Shown piece after piece: positions 15,797 to 24,585 of a stretch of DNA of 64,000 nucleotides. Source of the DNA: Candidatus Phocaeicola excrementigallinarum (GTDB taxonomy: Bacteria; Bacteroidota; Bacteroidia; Bacteroidales; Bacteroidaceae). Each line of letters opens with the position of its first letter. Position 1 is the stretch's first letter. The notes beneath the pieces are model-generated. The model searched no databases, was not told the DNA's origin, and worked only from the letters and a program-made list of their open reading frames with translations. A program made the position numbers and the translations under genes. The DNA is taken from contig DWVR01000064.1 in NCBI GenBank assembly GCA_019120125.1, positions 62,001-126,000 of the forward strand. The letters are read 5' to 3'.

Positions 15797-17374
15797 ATGA
15801 AAGAACATATTCAGAAAAAATTGAGTGACTCGAAGGTGGCACGCTGGACGGCCCTGATGATTGTGTCGTTTACCATGATGTGCGCGTATTTCCTTACCGA
15901 TGTGATGTCTCCTCTGGAGAATCTGCTGACAACGAAGGGGAGGGTGGTGTATTTCACGGACAATACGTCCATGTCGGCCGATTCGTTGGTGACCAAGGCG
16001 AATCTTTTTGCCATTGCCAATTCCCTGTCGGAACCCGATCTGACCGCTGATAAGGTGGAGGCCGGAATGGAGCTTCAGTTTCTGGAAAATGCCGAAGGTC
16101 CACAGGGGGCTGTCAAGAAGACCGTCAGTGCGGTGGCCGACGGGGAAGGATGGTCAAGTTCTGAATATGGCTTCTTTTCGGGTGCGTACGGCATGATCAA
16201 TGTGTTCCTGTTGATGCTTTTCTTTGGCGGACTGATTCTGGACAAGATGGGAATCCGTTTCACGGGGATGATGTCGTGCGGGATGATGCTGTTGGGCGCT
16301 CTGATCAAATGGTATGCGCTGGTGAGCGATTTCGGTGATTCCCAGTTGTTCGGCATGCCGATGCAGGTGGCTCTGGCTTCAGTGGGATTCGCCGTCTATG
16401 GGATGGGAGCCGAGATTACAGGAATTACGGTGTCGAAGATCATCGTGAAGTGGTTCACTGGCAAGGAACTGGCGTTGGCCATGGGACTTCAGGTGGCCAT
16501 GGCGCGTATCGGTACAGCCGTGGCGTTGGGTGTGAGCCTTCCGGTGGCCCAGATGATGGGAGCCGTGTCTTATCCGGTGTTGTTCGGGCTGATTGCCCTG
16601 TGCGCAGGTTTCATCTTCTATCTGGTATATTGTGTGATGGACCGCAAGGAGGATGCCTCGGAGGTTTCCGTACGCGAGGAGGCTGGTGAGAAGGAAGAGG
16701 AAGGTTTCAAGATGTCCGACCTGAAACTGATTTTCGGAAGCCGCGGCTTCTGGCTGATCGCCCTTCTTTGTCTCATTTTCTATGCCGGTGTGTTCCCGTT
16801 CCTGAAGTTCGCCACCAAGCTGATGATCTACAAGTACGAGGTGCCGGAGTCGTTTGCCGGACTGATTCCCGCGTTGCTGCCGTTCGGGACGATTCTGCTG
16901 ACCCCTCTTTTCGGCTCACTTTATGACCGTATCGGAAAGGGAGCCACGCTGATGATTATCGGTTCCTTCATGCTTATGGTGGTACATGTGCTGTTCACGC
17001 TTCCTGTCATGAACTACTGGTGGTTTGCGGTGATCGTGATGATTGTGCTGGGCATCGCCTTCTCGCTGGTGCCGAGTGCCATGTGGCCTTCCGTACCGAA
17101 AATCATTCCTTTGAAGCAGCTGGGTTCTGCCTATGCCATCATTTTCTATATCCAGAACATCGGTCTGATGGCTGTGCCTTGGCTGATCGGTTGGGTGATC
17201 GATCGTTTCGCGACATTGAGAGATGCGACCGGAAACATTGTTGGTTATGACTATACGGTGCCGATGGCCATCTTCTCCGTATTTGGCTTGTGCGCCATCG
17301 TCATTTCCATGATGCTTCGTGCGGAGGATGCGAAGAAGCATTACGGACTGGAAGAGGCGAATATCTCGAAATGA
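15797..17374 (+). CDS. MFS transporter with a large first periplasmic loop
   Basis: 525 residues, 12 predicted transmembrane helices in two halves. The first helix (ALMIVSFTMMCAYFLTDVMSPL) is followed by an unusually long soluble loop of about 100 residues (about 45-120) before helix 2 (FFSGAYGMINVFLLMLFFGGLILDKMGIRFTG), which carries the MFS GxxxDxxGxR motif A as GLILDKMGIR. The same motif recurs in the second half as GSLYDRIGKG. A charged central loop (about 280-310, EDASEVSVREEAGEKEEEG) separates the halves. The substrate is not recognisable. Monocistronic, between its own -7 box and a repeat-array terminator. Confidence 0.9.
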   Translation: MKEHIQKKLSDSKVARWTALMIVSFTMMCAYFLTDVMSPLENLLTTKGRVVYFTDNTSMSADSLVTKANLFAIANSLSEPDLTADKVEAGMELQFLENAEGPQGAVKKTVSAVADGEGWSSSEYGFFSGAYGMINVFLLMLFFGGLILDKMGIRFTGMMSCGMMLLGALIKWYALVSDFGDSQLFGMPMQVALASVGFAVYGMGAEITGITVSKIIVKWFTGKELALAMGLQVAMARIGTAVALGVSLPVAQMMGAVSYPVLFGLIALCAGFIFYLVYCVMDRKEDASEVSVREEAGEKEEEGFKMSDLKLIFGSRGFWLIALLCLIFYAGVFPFLKFATKLMIYKYEVPESFAGLIPALLPFGTILLTPLFGSLYDRIGKGATLMIIGSFMLMVVHVLFTLPVMNYWWFAVIVMIVLGIAFSLVPSAMWPSVPKIIPLKQLGSAYAIIFYIQNIGLMAVPWLIGWVIDRFATLRDATGNIVGYDYTVPMAIFSVFGLCAIVISMMLRAEDAKKHYGLEEANISK

Positions 17375-17434
17375 TCCGGGACAGCCTCAGGGCAGAAAGG
17401 TGAAAACACCCTGATGTTTTCTATAGTCCGGCTC

Positions 17435-17516
17435 GTGGACCGTATGATCCACGCCGGTGGTCTATACGGTCCAGCCCGTGGACTATACGGTTCACGGGCT
17501 GGACCATAGTTTTTTT
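17435..17516. repeat. Tandem array of 18-bp palindromic units (about 22-bp period) ending in a terminator
   Basis: Three units, GTGGACCGTATGATCCAC (17435), GTGGTCTATACGGTCCAG (17457) and GTGGACTATACGGTTCAC (17478), start 22 and 21 bp apart; partial units flank them. Neighbouring half units also pair: GGTCCAGCCCGTG (17468-17480) with CACGGGCTGGACC (17493-17505), followed by T7 at 17510-17516. It separates the convergent MFS and nadK genes. Confidence 0.8.
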
Positions 17517-17556
17517 CAAGACGTTTTCTGAAAGTTCTCTTGTCGCCTTATCTTTG

Positions 17557-18429
17557 TTACTGGCGGTTGTCCGCTCCCCACATCAGTTTGTCCTTCAGTG
17601 TGTTGAAGAAAGAATGGTCGCAGCGTTTCACGATACGGATAAAATATTCGGCCCTTCTGATGGTCAGCCGTGTGCCTTCCCGGCAAGTCTCGCTCCGTCC
17701 GTCCACGGCTACCAGGAAGTTGTGGCTCCGGCTTTCCACGTCGAGAATGATTTCCCAGTCGTCGCGCAGCACGATCGGGCGCACGTTGAGGCTGTGTGGG
17801 GCTACGGCGGTGAGACTGAACGTGCCGCTTTGCGGGACCATGATGGGGCCTCCCACACTGAGCGAGTACCCCGTGGAACCCGTTGGAGTGGCCACTATCA
17901 ATCCGTCCGCCTGATATACATTGAGAAGCTCGTTGTTGACATATGCCCGGATGGTGATCATCGACGAGTTGTCCTGTTTCAGTACCGCGATCTCGTTCAG
18001 ACCGTAAGGATACCCCTTGAGCACCTGTCCGTTGCAGGTCAGCTTCAGCACACGTCGTGGCTCGGCAAGATATTTCCCCCGGTAGATCTCGTTGAACGTG
18101 TCCTCCATCTCGTTCGGTGAGATGGCGGCCAGGAATCCCAGCCGACCCGTGTTGATTCCCAGAATCGGAATCTCCTTGTTGCCTACTCTGCTGGCGGCTT
18201 TCAGGAAAGTCCCGTCACCTCCGATGCTGAGTGCCATGTCGGCCGAGAAGTTGTTGCCCTCAAACACCTCCAGTCCGCCCAGGTCTGTCTGAGTGTGGTG
18301 TTTCAGAAAGTAGTAGAATTCTGCGCTGATGCATATCTCCGCGTCTCTCTGGCGCAGAATCTTCAGTAGGTGGGCGATATGGGCTGACTTGTGTTCCTGA
18401 TACGTGTTCCCGAAAAGGGCGAATTTCAT
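17557..18429 (-). CDS. nadK: NAD kinase
   Basis: 290 residues, cytoplasmic; phosphorylates NAD to NADP. The GGDGT motif ([13 protein letters not shown]), followed by NTGRLGFLA, and the [17 protein letters not shown] block are the NAD kinase signatures; LNVRPIVL and DGRSE lie in the C-terminal domain. I chose the ATG at 18429 (MKFALFGN) since it gives the standard length and starts at the first beta strand; 18441 is an alternative adding four residues. It is transcribed divergently from the second ExbB gene across an intergenic region with -7 boxes on both strands. Confidence 0.96.
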   Translation of the reverse strand: MKFALFGNTYQEHKSAHIAHLLKILRQRDAEICISAEFYYFLKHHTQTDLGGLEVFEGNNFSADMALSIGGDGTFLKAASRVGNKEIPILGINTGRLGFLAAISPNEMEDTFNEIYRGKYLAEPRRVLKLTCNGQVLKGYPYGLNEIAVLKQDNSSMITIRAYVNNELLNVYQADGLIVATPTGSTGYSLSVGGPIMVPQSGTFSLTAVAPHSLNVRPIVLRDDWEIILDVESRSHNFLVAVDGRSETCREGTRLTIRRAEYFIRIVKRCDHSFFNTLKDKLMWGADNRQ

Positions 18430-18503
18430 GTTTGGTTGCATATATTGTCGCTTTTTATCAATCTTTTTGTAGGATAACATGGCAGGGTTTCCGTAAAACC
18501 TGC

Positions 18504-18532
18504 TAACTTTGCATATTGTTGACGCAAAGATA
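18504..18532. promoter_or_regulatory. Paired divergent -7 boxes for nadK (-) and exbB (+)
   Basis: TAACTTTG on the plus strand at 18504-18511 and TATCTTTG on the minus strand (18532 to 18525, read as CAAAGATA on plus) face in opposite directions 13 bp apart. Neither has a perfect -33 TTTG. RNA polymerase binding at one would probably block the other. Confidence 0.5.
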
Positions 18533-18617
18533 GTGATTTTCGTGTAAAAAGGATTTGCGTCATGGTGAAATTGCGTGACAGATAACAGATTGGGAAACAA
18601 ATTACGTTGATATACTT

Positions 18618-19331
18618 ATGATGCTTACTTTACTGGCAGCGGCCCAGGCGGCCGCTGGGACATTGGCCGGAGAGAATCCGGTACTTACGCCTGTGACAAC
18701 GGGCGAGCCTGAGATGGACCTTTGGGACATGGCCTGCAAGGGAGGTTGGATAATGATTGTACTGGCGGTGATGTCGGTCATCGCGTTCTACATCTTCTTC
18801 GAGCGTGCGGTGACCATCCGCAAGGCGGGCAAGGACGACCCGCTGTTCATGGACCGTATCCGTGATTATGTGAAGTCGGGCGACGTGAAATCGGCCGTCA
18901 ACTATTGCCGGATGACCAACACACCTTCCGCGCGGATGATCGAGAAAGGTATCCAGCGCATGGGACGTCCGGTGGCCGACATACAGGCGGCTATCGAGAA
19001 CACGGGAAACATCGAGGTGGCCAAGCTGGAGGACAAGCTTTCCATCATGGCGACCATCTCAAGCGGAGCGCCCATGTTGGGCTTTCTGGGAACGGTGACC
19101 GGTATGGTGCGTGCTTTCTGGAATATGGCGAACGCCGGCAACAACATTGATATCACGCTGTTGTCGGGCGGCATCTATGAGGCGATGATCACCACCGTGG
19201 GCGGTCTGATTGTCGGAATCGCGGTGATGTTCGCCTATAATCATCTGGTGTACCGCATAGACAAAGTGGTGGGCCAGATGGAGGCGCGCACGATGGCCTT
19301 CATGGACCTGCTGAACGAACCTCACTCTTAA
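18618..19331 (+). CDS. exbB: MotA/TolQ/ExbB proton channel family protein (Ton/Tol system 2)
   Basis: 237 residues. Three hydrophobic segments: GWIMIVLAVMSVIAFYIFFERAV (about 43-65), then SIMATISSGAPMLGFLGTVTGMVRAF (about 142-167) and ITTVGGLIVGIAVMFAYNHLVY (about 193-214). The GFLGTVTGM and TTVGGLIVGI blocks are the family core. The N-terminal 35 residues are Ala/Thr/Pro-rich. It leads a three-gene set with exbD (10 bp on) and a TonB-like gene (4-bp overlap). This set is more compact than system 1 and lacks the second exbD, PstS-like and TPR genes. Confidence 0.93.
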   Translation: MMLTLLAAAQAAAGTLAGENPVLTPVTTGEPEMDLWDMACKGGWIMIVLAVMSVIAFYIFFERAVTIRKAGKDDPLFMDRIRDYVKSGDVKSAVNYCRMTNTPSARMIEKGIQRMGRPVADIQAAIENTGNIEVAKLEDKLSIMATISSGAPMLGFLGTVTGMVRAFWNMANAGNNIDITLLSGGIYEAMITTVGGLIVGIAVMFAYNHLVYRIDKVVGQMEARTMAFMDLLNEPHS

Positions 19332-19341
19332 TTCCTGGGAT

Positions 19342-19758
19342 ATGGCATTGAAAAGAAGACAAAAGATATCGCCGGTGTTCAACATGTCGTCCATGACCGA
19401 CCTCATCTTCCTGTTGCTGATATTCTTTATGATCACTTCCACCATGGTGTCGCCGAACGCCATCAAGGTGCTCTTGCCGCAGGGTTCGGAGCAGACTTCG
19501 GCAAAGCCTATGACGCGGGTGATCATCGACAGGAACCTGAACTATTACGGGGCGTTCGGCAATGAGGACGAGATGCCGCTGGATGTGGATGAGCTGACGG
19601 CCTTTCTGCAGGAATGCGCGCGGAAGGAGCCGGACATGTATGTGGCGCTTTATGCCGACGAGTCGATACCCTACAGGGAAATTGTGAGGGTGTTGAACAT
19701 TGCGAACGAGAATCATTTTAAGATGGTGCTGGCTACCCGTAGGCCGGATAAGAAATGA
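19342..19758 (+). CDS. exbD: Biopolymer transporter ExbD/TolR (system 2)
   Basis: 138 residues, the usual ExbD length. Basic N-terminus (ALKRRQKI), then one transmembrane helix carrying the membrane Asp at D20 (FNMSSMTDLIFLLLIFFMIT). The periplasmic domain runs from about 45 to 138 and ends in the conserved DMYVALYADESIPYREIVRVLNIA block. It partners with the ExbB just upstream and overlaps the TonB-like gene by 4 bp (ATGA), implying translational coupling and fixed stoichiometry. Confidence 0.93.
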   Translation: MALKRRQKISPVFNMSSMTDLIFLLLIFFMITSTMVSPNAIKVLLPQGSEQTSAKPMTRVIIDRNLNYYGAFGNEDEMPLDVDELTAFLQECARKEPDMYVALYADESIPYREIVRVLNIANENHFKMVLATRRPDKK

Positions 19759-20570
19759 CCGGAATGAAAAGGAGTAAGATAACAGGAGTCGTTTGTACGG
19801 CAGTGCTTCATCTGGCGGTGCTGGCATTGCTTTTCCTTCTCAAGCTCACTGTCCCTGAGGAGCAGGAAGAGGGGGGTGTGCCTGTTATGCTCGGTGATTC
19901 CGAATCGGGAGGCGGTGACGCGGACGCGTATGAGTTGACCGAGGTGGACATACAGCCTGTTCCTGAGCAGCCGGAAGAAGTCGTCACGGAAGAGCAGCCG
20001 ATAGTGGCACAGACGGATGAATCGCCCATGAAGGTGAAGAAGGAACCTGAGAAGAAGGAAGTACAGCCAGAGAAAAAGGAACCGGAACCTGAAGTGGCTG
20101 TGAAGCCAAAGGAAAAGACGGAGGCCGAGAAACGTGCCGAGGCGGAAAAGGCCGCGGCCCAGGCGGCGGCCAGCAAGATTGCCGGAGCTTTCGGGAAAGG
20201 TTCCAAGATGGGCGGCTCTGGAAACGGTTCAGAGACGGGCCGGCAGGGCAGTCCCACGGGCAATGGCAGTGAAGGAAAGGCTACGGGTGTGGGAGGTGTC
20301 GGCGTGTTCGACCTGCAGGGTCGCTCGTTGGGAACCGGATCGTTGCCTGTGCCTGTCTATAACGTGCAGGATGAGGGACGCGTGGTGGTCACAATCGTAG
20401 TAGATCCCGCGGGACGTGTCATCCGTACCGGCATCAACAAGCGTACCAACACCGTAAATCCGGCCTTGCGCCGCGCGGCGTTGGAGGCGGCCGCAAAGGC
20501 CCGTTTCAATGAGATAGACGGGGTGGACAACCAAAGCGGAACCATCACCTACTATTTCAAGTTGAAGTGA
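19755..20570 (+). CDS. TonB/TolA-type energy transducer (system 2)
   Basis: 271 residues. N-terminal transmembrane helix (GVVCTAVLHLAVLALLFLLKL, about 10-30), then a long Glu/Lys/Pro/Ala-rich spacer (about 45-150, with KEKTEAEKRAEAEKAAAQAA resembling the TolA helical domain), a Gly/Ser-rich link, and a short C-terminal domain (about 195-271: EGRVVVTIVVDPAGRVIRTG, ending GTITYYFKLK) of the TonB fold. The spacer is TolA-like while the C-domain is TonB-like, so the protein may serve either a TolQRA-like envelope role or receptor energisation. No pal or tolB gene is adjacent, which leaves the question open. Confidence 0.85.
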   Translation: MTGMKRSKITGVVCTAVLHLAVLALLFLLKLTVPEEQEEGGVPVMLGDSESGGGDADAYELTEVDIQPVPEQPEEVVTEEQPIVAQTDESPMKVKKEPEKKEVQPEKKEPEPEVAVKPKEKTEAEKRAEAEKAAAQAAASKIAGAFGKGSKMGGSGNGSETGRQGSPTGNGSEGKATGVGGVGVFDLQGRSLGTGSLPVPVYNVQDEGRVVVTIVVDPAGRVIRTGINKRTNTVNPALRRAALEAAAKARFNEIDGVDNQSGTITYYFKLK

Positions 20571-20700
20571 GGGTTGTTGAGGAGGTAAAGGAGATGTCGC
20601 CTGCAGGCAGTTTGGGAGATAAAGTCCGAATGCATTTCTCATGGGACTTGCCACATTATTGCTGTACAATTATACAACTTACTACTATAAATTACCAGTT

Positions 20701-21249
20701 ATGAAAACAGTTTGTATTTTTTTGGCTGAAGGTTTCGAGGAGACCGAAGCGTTGTTGCCGTTGGATATCCTTCGTCGTGGGGGAGTGAGTGTGATGACCG
20801 TATCCGTAACGGGCGACAGAACCGTGAAGGGTGCCCATTCAGTGCCTGTGGTCGCTGACATGTTGTTTGAGGACCTGAAGGAAGAGGATGTGGAGATGGT
20901 CGTGCTTCCCGGAGGACTGCCTGGGGCAACCAATCTCGACGCGCACGAGGGACTTGACAGGCTGGTCATGAGCTTTGCCGGTGCATGCAAGCCGTTGGCC
21001 GCTATCTGCGCCGCTCCCATGGTCTACGGACGCCGTGGATTGTTGAAAGGCAAGAAGGCCACCTGCTATCCCGGATTCGACAAATATCTGGAAGGGGCGG
21101 AATATACAGGCAATATGGTGGAACGATGCGACAACTTTATCCTGGGCAAAGGCCCGGCCGCAGCTGCCGACTTTGGATTCGCGTTGCTGGAGAAGCTTGC
21201 CGGAGAGCCTAAGGTGCAGGAAGTCAAATCAGGAATGCTGTTTGCCTGA
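20701..21249 (+). CDS. DJ-1/YajL family protein
   Basis: 182 residues of the DJ-1/PfpI fold. It begins [20 protein letters not shown], where the conserved Glu (E14 or E15) faces the reactive cysteine. The nucleophile elbow is [19 protein letters not shown] (Cys at about 103). Members are described as protein deglycases, chaperones or oxidative-stress proteins; the specific role is debated. The start at 20701 fits the family N-terminus; a longer frame from 20641 does not. Its stop overlaps the ispD start by one base, so it is part of an operon with ispD and recG. Confidence 0.9.
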   Translation: MKTVCIFLAEGFEETEALLPLDILRRGGVSVMTVSVTGDRTVKGAHSVPVVADMLFEDLKEEDVEMVVLPGGLPGATNLDAHEGLDRLVMSFAGACKPLAAICAAPMVYGRRGLLKGKKATCYPGFDKYLEGAEYTGNMVERCDNFILGKGPAAAADFGFALLEKLAGEPKVQEVKSGMLFA

Positions 21250-21920
21250 TGAGACATTGGCTGATTGTTGTGGCTGGCGGAAAAGGACTGCGTATGGGAG
21301 GAGATGTGCCGAAGCAGTTCCTTCCCGTAAAGGGAGTGCCGGTGCTGATGCGTACGCTTCAGGCTTTTTCTGCCTGCGACAAGGATATGGAATTCATTGT
21401 GGTGCTTCCGGAAGAACAACGTTCTTACTGGGAGCATCTTTGTTTGGAATACGGTTTCCGCATTCCTCATCAGGTGGTTTCGGGAGGCGAGACGCGTTTT
21501 CATTCCGTAAGAAACGGACTGGCGCTGGTTCCCGGTACGGAAGGAGTGGTGGGAGTACACGATGGGGTACGTCCTTTTGTCTCTCCCGAGGTGATTAAGG
21601 AATGTTACCGTCAGGCGGCTGGTAAAGAGGCGGTGGTGCCGGTGGTTGACGTGGTGGAGACGGTGCGCAGACTTCTGCCGGATGGCAGCAGCGTGACGGT
21701 TCCCCGCAGTGAGTACAAGCTGGTGCAGACTCCCCAGGTGTTTACCGTAGAACTCCTGAAACAGGCCTATGCACAGGAGTATGTGCCGGAGTTTACCGAT
21801 GACGCCTCCGTGGTGGAGGCCCTGGGCCATCCGGTGTGTCTGGTGGCCGGGAACCGTGAGAATATCAAACTGACCACTCCTTTTGACTTGAAGGTGGCCG
21901 AATCGCTCATACCGGACTGA
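21249..21920 (+). CDS. ispD: 2-C-methyl-D-erythritol 4-phosphate cytidylyltransferase
   Basis: 223 residues. It transfers CMP to MEP in the non-mevalonate isoprenoid pathway. The nucleotidyltransferase N-terminus [20 protein letters not shown] carries the Gly-rich CTP loop and catalytic Arg and Lys (here R and K at about 16 and 23). [14 protein letters not shown] and [10 protein letters not shown] in the middle and the C-terminal [12 protein letters not shown] block complete the IspD pattern. It overlaps DJ-1 upstream and recG downstream by one base each. dxr, an earlier step of the same pathway, lies at 41.5 kb. Confidence 0.95.
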   Translation: MRHWLIVVAGGKGLRMGGDVPKQFLPVKGVPVLMRTLQAFSACDKDMEFIVVLPEEQRSYWEHLCLEYGFRIPHQVVSGGETRFHSVRNGLALVPGTEGVVGVHDGVRPFVSPEVIKECYRQAAGKEAVVPVVDVVETVRRLLPDGSSVTVPRSEYKLVQTPQVFTVELLKQAYAQEYVPEFTDDASVVEALGHPVCLVAGNRENIKLTTPFDLKVAESLIPD

Positions 21921-24019
21921 TGGTTGACTTGTCTGTACGCGACATAAAGTTTCTGCAAGGGGTAGGTCCCCAACGTGCGGCGATTTTGGAGAAGGAATTG
22001 GGGATCCGTTCCTTCAAGGATCTGCTGTATTATTTCCCGTACAAGTACGTCGACCGCAGCCGGCTGTATCTTGTCCGTGAGATTGACGGGAACATGCCTT
22101 ATATCCAGTTGCGTGGCAGGATATTAAGCTTTGAGACATTCGGTGAGGGACGGCAGCGCAGGCTGGTCGGGCATTTCACGGACGGTACGGGAGTGGTCGA
22201 CCTGGTGTGGTTTCAGGGGCTGAAGTATGTGGAAGGGAGATTCAAGGCGAATGAGGAGTATATTGTTTTCGGGAAGCCCACCGTGTTCAACGGGCGCATC
22301 AATGTGGCGCATCCCGACATTGATCCGGCGGATTCCCTGAAACTGAGTGAGATGGGGCTGGAGCCTTATTATAATACTACGGAAAAGATGAAGCGCCATA
22401 ATCTCCACTCGCATGCCGTGGAGAAACTGATGAAGAATCTTTTCCATGTCCTTCGGGGGGAGACGCTCGATGAGACGCTCAGTCCTTCGATGGTGGCCGC
22501 CTGCCATTTGATGCCGTTGTCCGAGGCATTATACAACATTCATTTTCCCCGCAATCCGGAATTGCTCCGGAAAGCGCGTTATCGGCTGAAGTTTGAGGAG
22601 TTGTTTTATGTGCAGCTGAACATTCTCCGTTACACCAAGGAGCGGCGGAATAAGTTCCGCGGACTGGTGTTCAGTAAGGTCGGGGATATCTTCAATACTT
22701 TTTATTCCAGAAACCTGCCGTTCGAGCTGACGGGAGCCCAGAAACGGGTCATCAAGGAGATGCGGCGTGACATGCGCGGCGGACGTCAGATGAACCGTCT
22801 GCTTCAGGGCGATGTGGGAAGTGGAAAGACACTGGTGGCCTTGATGGTCATGCTCATTGCTTTGGACAACGGTTATCAGGCCTGCATGATGGCTCCTACC
22901 GAGATACTGGCCGCCCAGCATTATGAGACGCTCACCCGTTTTCTGGACGGGATGGATGTGCGGGTAGAGCTGTTGACCGGAAGTGTGAAAGGCAAGCGCA
23001 GGGAAGACATTTTGCGCGGCTTGCTTACGGGCGACGTGCATATTCTGGTGGGCACCCACGCGGTGATAGAGGATACGGTCGGCTTTTCTTCCCTCGGTCT
23101 GGTGGTGATAGACGAGCAACACCGTTTCGGCGTGGCGCAGCGTGCCAAGCTGTGGGCCAAGAGTTCCATTCCGCCCCATGTGCTGGTGATGACGGCCACC
23201 CCCATTCCCCGTACGTTGGCCATGACACTTTATGGAGATCTGGACGTGTCGGTCATCGATGAGCTTCCTCCCGGCAGGAAACCCGTCCGGACCATCCACC
23301 AGTTCGACAACCGCAGGGCAAGCATGTATGCCTTCATGCGGAAACAGATTCAGGAGGGGCGTCAGGTGTATGTGGTCTATCCGCTGATCCAGGAAAGCGA
23401 GAAGATGGATATCAAGAATCTGGAAGAGGGATACATGCATGTTTGCGAGGCATTTCCGGAATATAAGGTCAGCAAGGTGCATGGCAGGATGAAGCCGGCC
23501 GAAAAGGAGGAGGAGATGCAGCGTTTTTTGCGGAATGAGACACAGATCATGGTGGCCACTACGGTCATCGAGGTAGGTGTGAACGTGTCCAACGCGTCTG
23601 TCATGGTCATTGAGAATGCGGAACGTTTCGGACTTTCACAGCTTCATCAGCTTCGCGGAAGGGTCGGAAGGGGTGCCGACCAGTCGTACTGCATTCTTGT
23701 GACCGGCTATAAGCTGACAGAGGACACTCGTAAGCGCATTGAGATTATGGTACAGACCAATGACGGGTTCGAGATTGCCGAGGCCGATCTGAAACTCCGT
23801 GGCCCCGGCGATCTGGAAGGCACTCAGCAGAGCGGGGTGGCCTTCGACCTGAAAATTGCCGACATAGCCAGGGACGGACAGCTTCTGCAATATGTGCGTG
23901 GCATTGCGGAAACTTTGCTCGATGCGGATCCCAACGGTGAAAACCCTGAGAACGCCATTGTCTGGAAGCAGTTGAGGGAGTTGAGGAAAAAGGACGTGAA
24001 CTGGTCTGTAATATCTTGA
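21920..24019 (+). CDS. recG: ATP-dependent DNA helicase RecG
   Basis: 699 residues, standard length. RecG remodels stalled replication forks and branched DNA. An N-terminal wedge/OB domain (about 1-160, with LQGVGPQRAAILEKELGI and YVDRSRLY) precedes a superfamily-2 helicase core: Walker A GDVGSGKT (297-304), DEQH box (398-401), motif III TATPIPRTLA, and C-terminal QLRGRVGRG (motif VI) and LKLRGPGDLEGTQQSG, the RecG hallmark. The TGA of ispD overlaps its ATG. It is convergent with the GNAT gene, with 26 bp between the stop codons. Confidence 0.97.
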   Translation: MVDLSVRDIKFLQGVGPQRAAILEKELGIRSFKDLLYYFPYKYVDRSRLYLVREIDGNMPYIQLRGRILSFETFGEGRQRRLVGHFTDGTGVVDLVWFQGLKYVEGRFKANEEYIVFGKPTVFNGRINVAHPDIDPADSLKLSEMGLEPYYNTTEKMKRHNLHSHAVEKLMKNLFHVLRGETLDETLSPSMVAACHLMPLSEALYNIHFPRNPELLRKARYRLKFEELFYVQLNILRYTKERRNKFRGLVFSKVGDIFNTFYSRNLPFELTGAQKRVIKEMRRDMRGGRQMNRLLQGDVGSGKTLVALMVMLIALDNGYQACMMAPTEILAAQHYETLTRFLDGMDVRVELLTGSVKGKRREDILRGLLTGDVHILVGTHAVIEDTVGFSSLGLVVIDEQHRFGVAQRAKLWAKSSIPPHVLVMTATPIPRTLAMTLYGDLDVSVIDELPPGRKPVRTIHQFDNRRASMYAFMRKQIQEGRQVYVVYPLIQESEKMDIKNLEEGYMHVCEAFPEYKVSKVHGRMKPAEKEEEMQRFLRNETQIMVATTVIEVGVNVSNASVMVIENAERFGLSQLHQLRGRVGRGADQSYCILVTGYKLTEDTRKRIEIMVQTNDGFEIAEADLKLRGPGDLEGTQQSGVAFDLKIADIARDGQLLQYVRGIAETLLDADPNGENPENAIVWKQLRELRKKDVNWSVIS

Positions 24020-24045
24020 TTTTTCAGTGCTTTATTCGGAGGGCA

Positions 24046-24540
24046 TCAGACTATCAGTTCGTAGTCGACAATCCCTATCCACCGTCCGAACTTGTACCCC
24101 ACCTCATGAAAATGCGATGCCTGCCTGAACCCCAGTCTTTCATGGAACGCCACACTCTCTTCATTCTCTTCGGTGATGCAGGCTATCAGGTTGTGGAATC
24201 CTTTTTCCCGGCATGTCTTGACCAGTGCGTCCATCAGTCGGCTTCCTATGCCCTGATGTTTGTAAGACGGATGCAGATAGACGGTGGTTTCGACTGTACG
24301 GTCATAGGCCGCTTTCTCTTTCCAGCCATGTGCGTAGCAATAGCCGACGATCTTGTCCCCGTCCTCATACACCAGATAGGGATATCGGGAGGAGATTTGT
24401 CGGATGCGTGTCTCCATTTCTTCTACACTGACAGGTTCAAGCTCAAAAGTGATGGTGGTGTTCTTGATGTATTCGTTATAGATGCCGGCAATCTGCGCCG
24501 CATCCTGTGGGGTGGCTTGGCGAAGCATGTGGTTGATCAT
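24046..24540 (-). CDS. GNAT N-acetyltransferase (phosphinothricin acetyltransferase-like)
   Basis: 164 residues, a full GNAT domain. It starts MINHMLRQATPQDAAQIAGI and has NEYIKNTTITFELEPVSVEEME, typical of the Pat/MddA branch that acetylates amino-acid analogues such as methionine sulfoximine. The acetyl-CoA loop is YKHQGIGSRLMDALVK (Q/R-x-x-G-x-G/A type), followed by NLIACITEENEESVAFHERLGF. The real substrate is unknown. Head-to-tail with menA on the minus strand, 45 bp downstream of its start-proximal neighbour's end. Confidence 0.88.
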   Translation of the reverse strand: MINHMLRQATPQDAAQIAGIYNEYIKNTTITFELEPVSVEEMETRIRQISSRYPYLVYEDGDKIVGYCYAHGWKEKAAYDRTVETTVYLHPSYKHQGIGSRLMDALVKTCREKGFHNLIACITEENEESVAFHERLGFRQASHFHEVGYKFGRWIGIVDYELIV

Positions 24541-24585
24541 TGACAGTTGGTAATTGGTGGGTTTCAGACTGCTTAGGCTTTATTT

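Noticed and set aside
22529-23482. 317-residue minus-strand frame opposite recG
   Set aside because: His/Gln-rich shadow of the helicase core; recG has all expected motifs.
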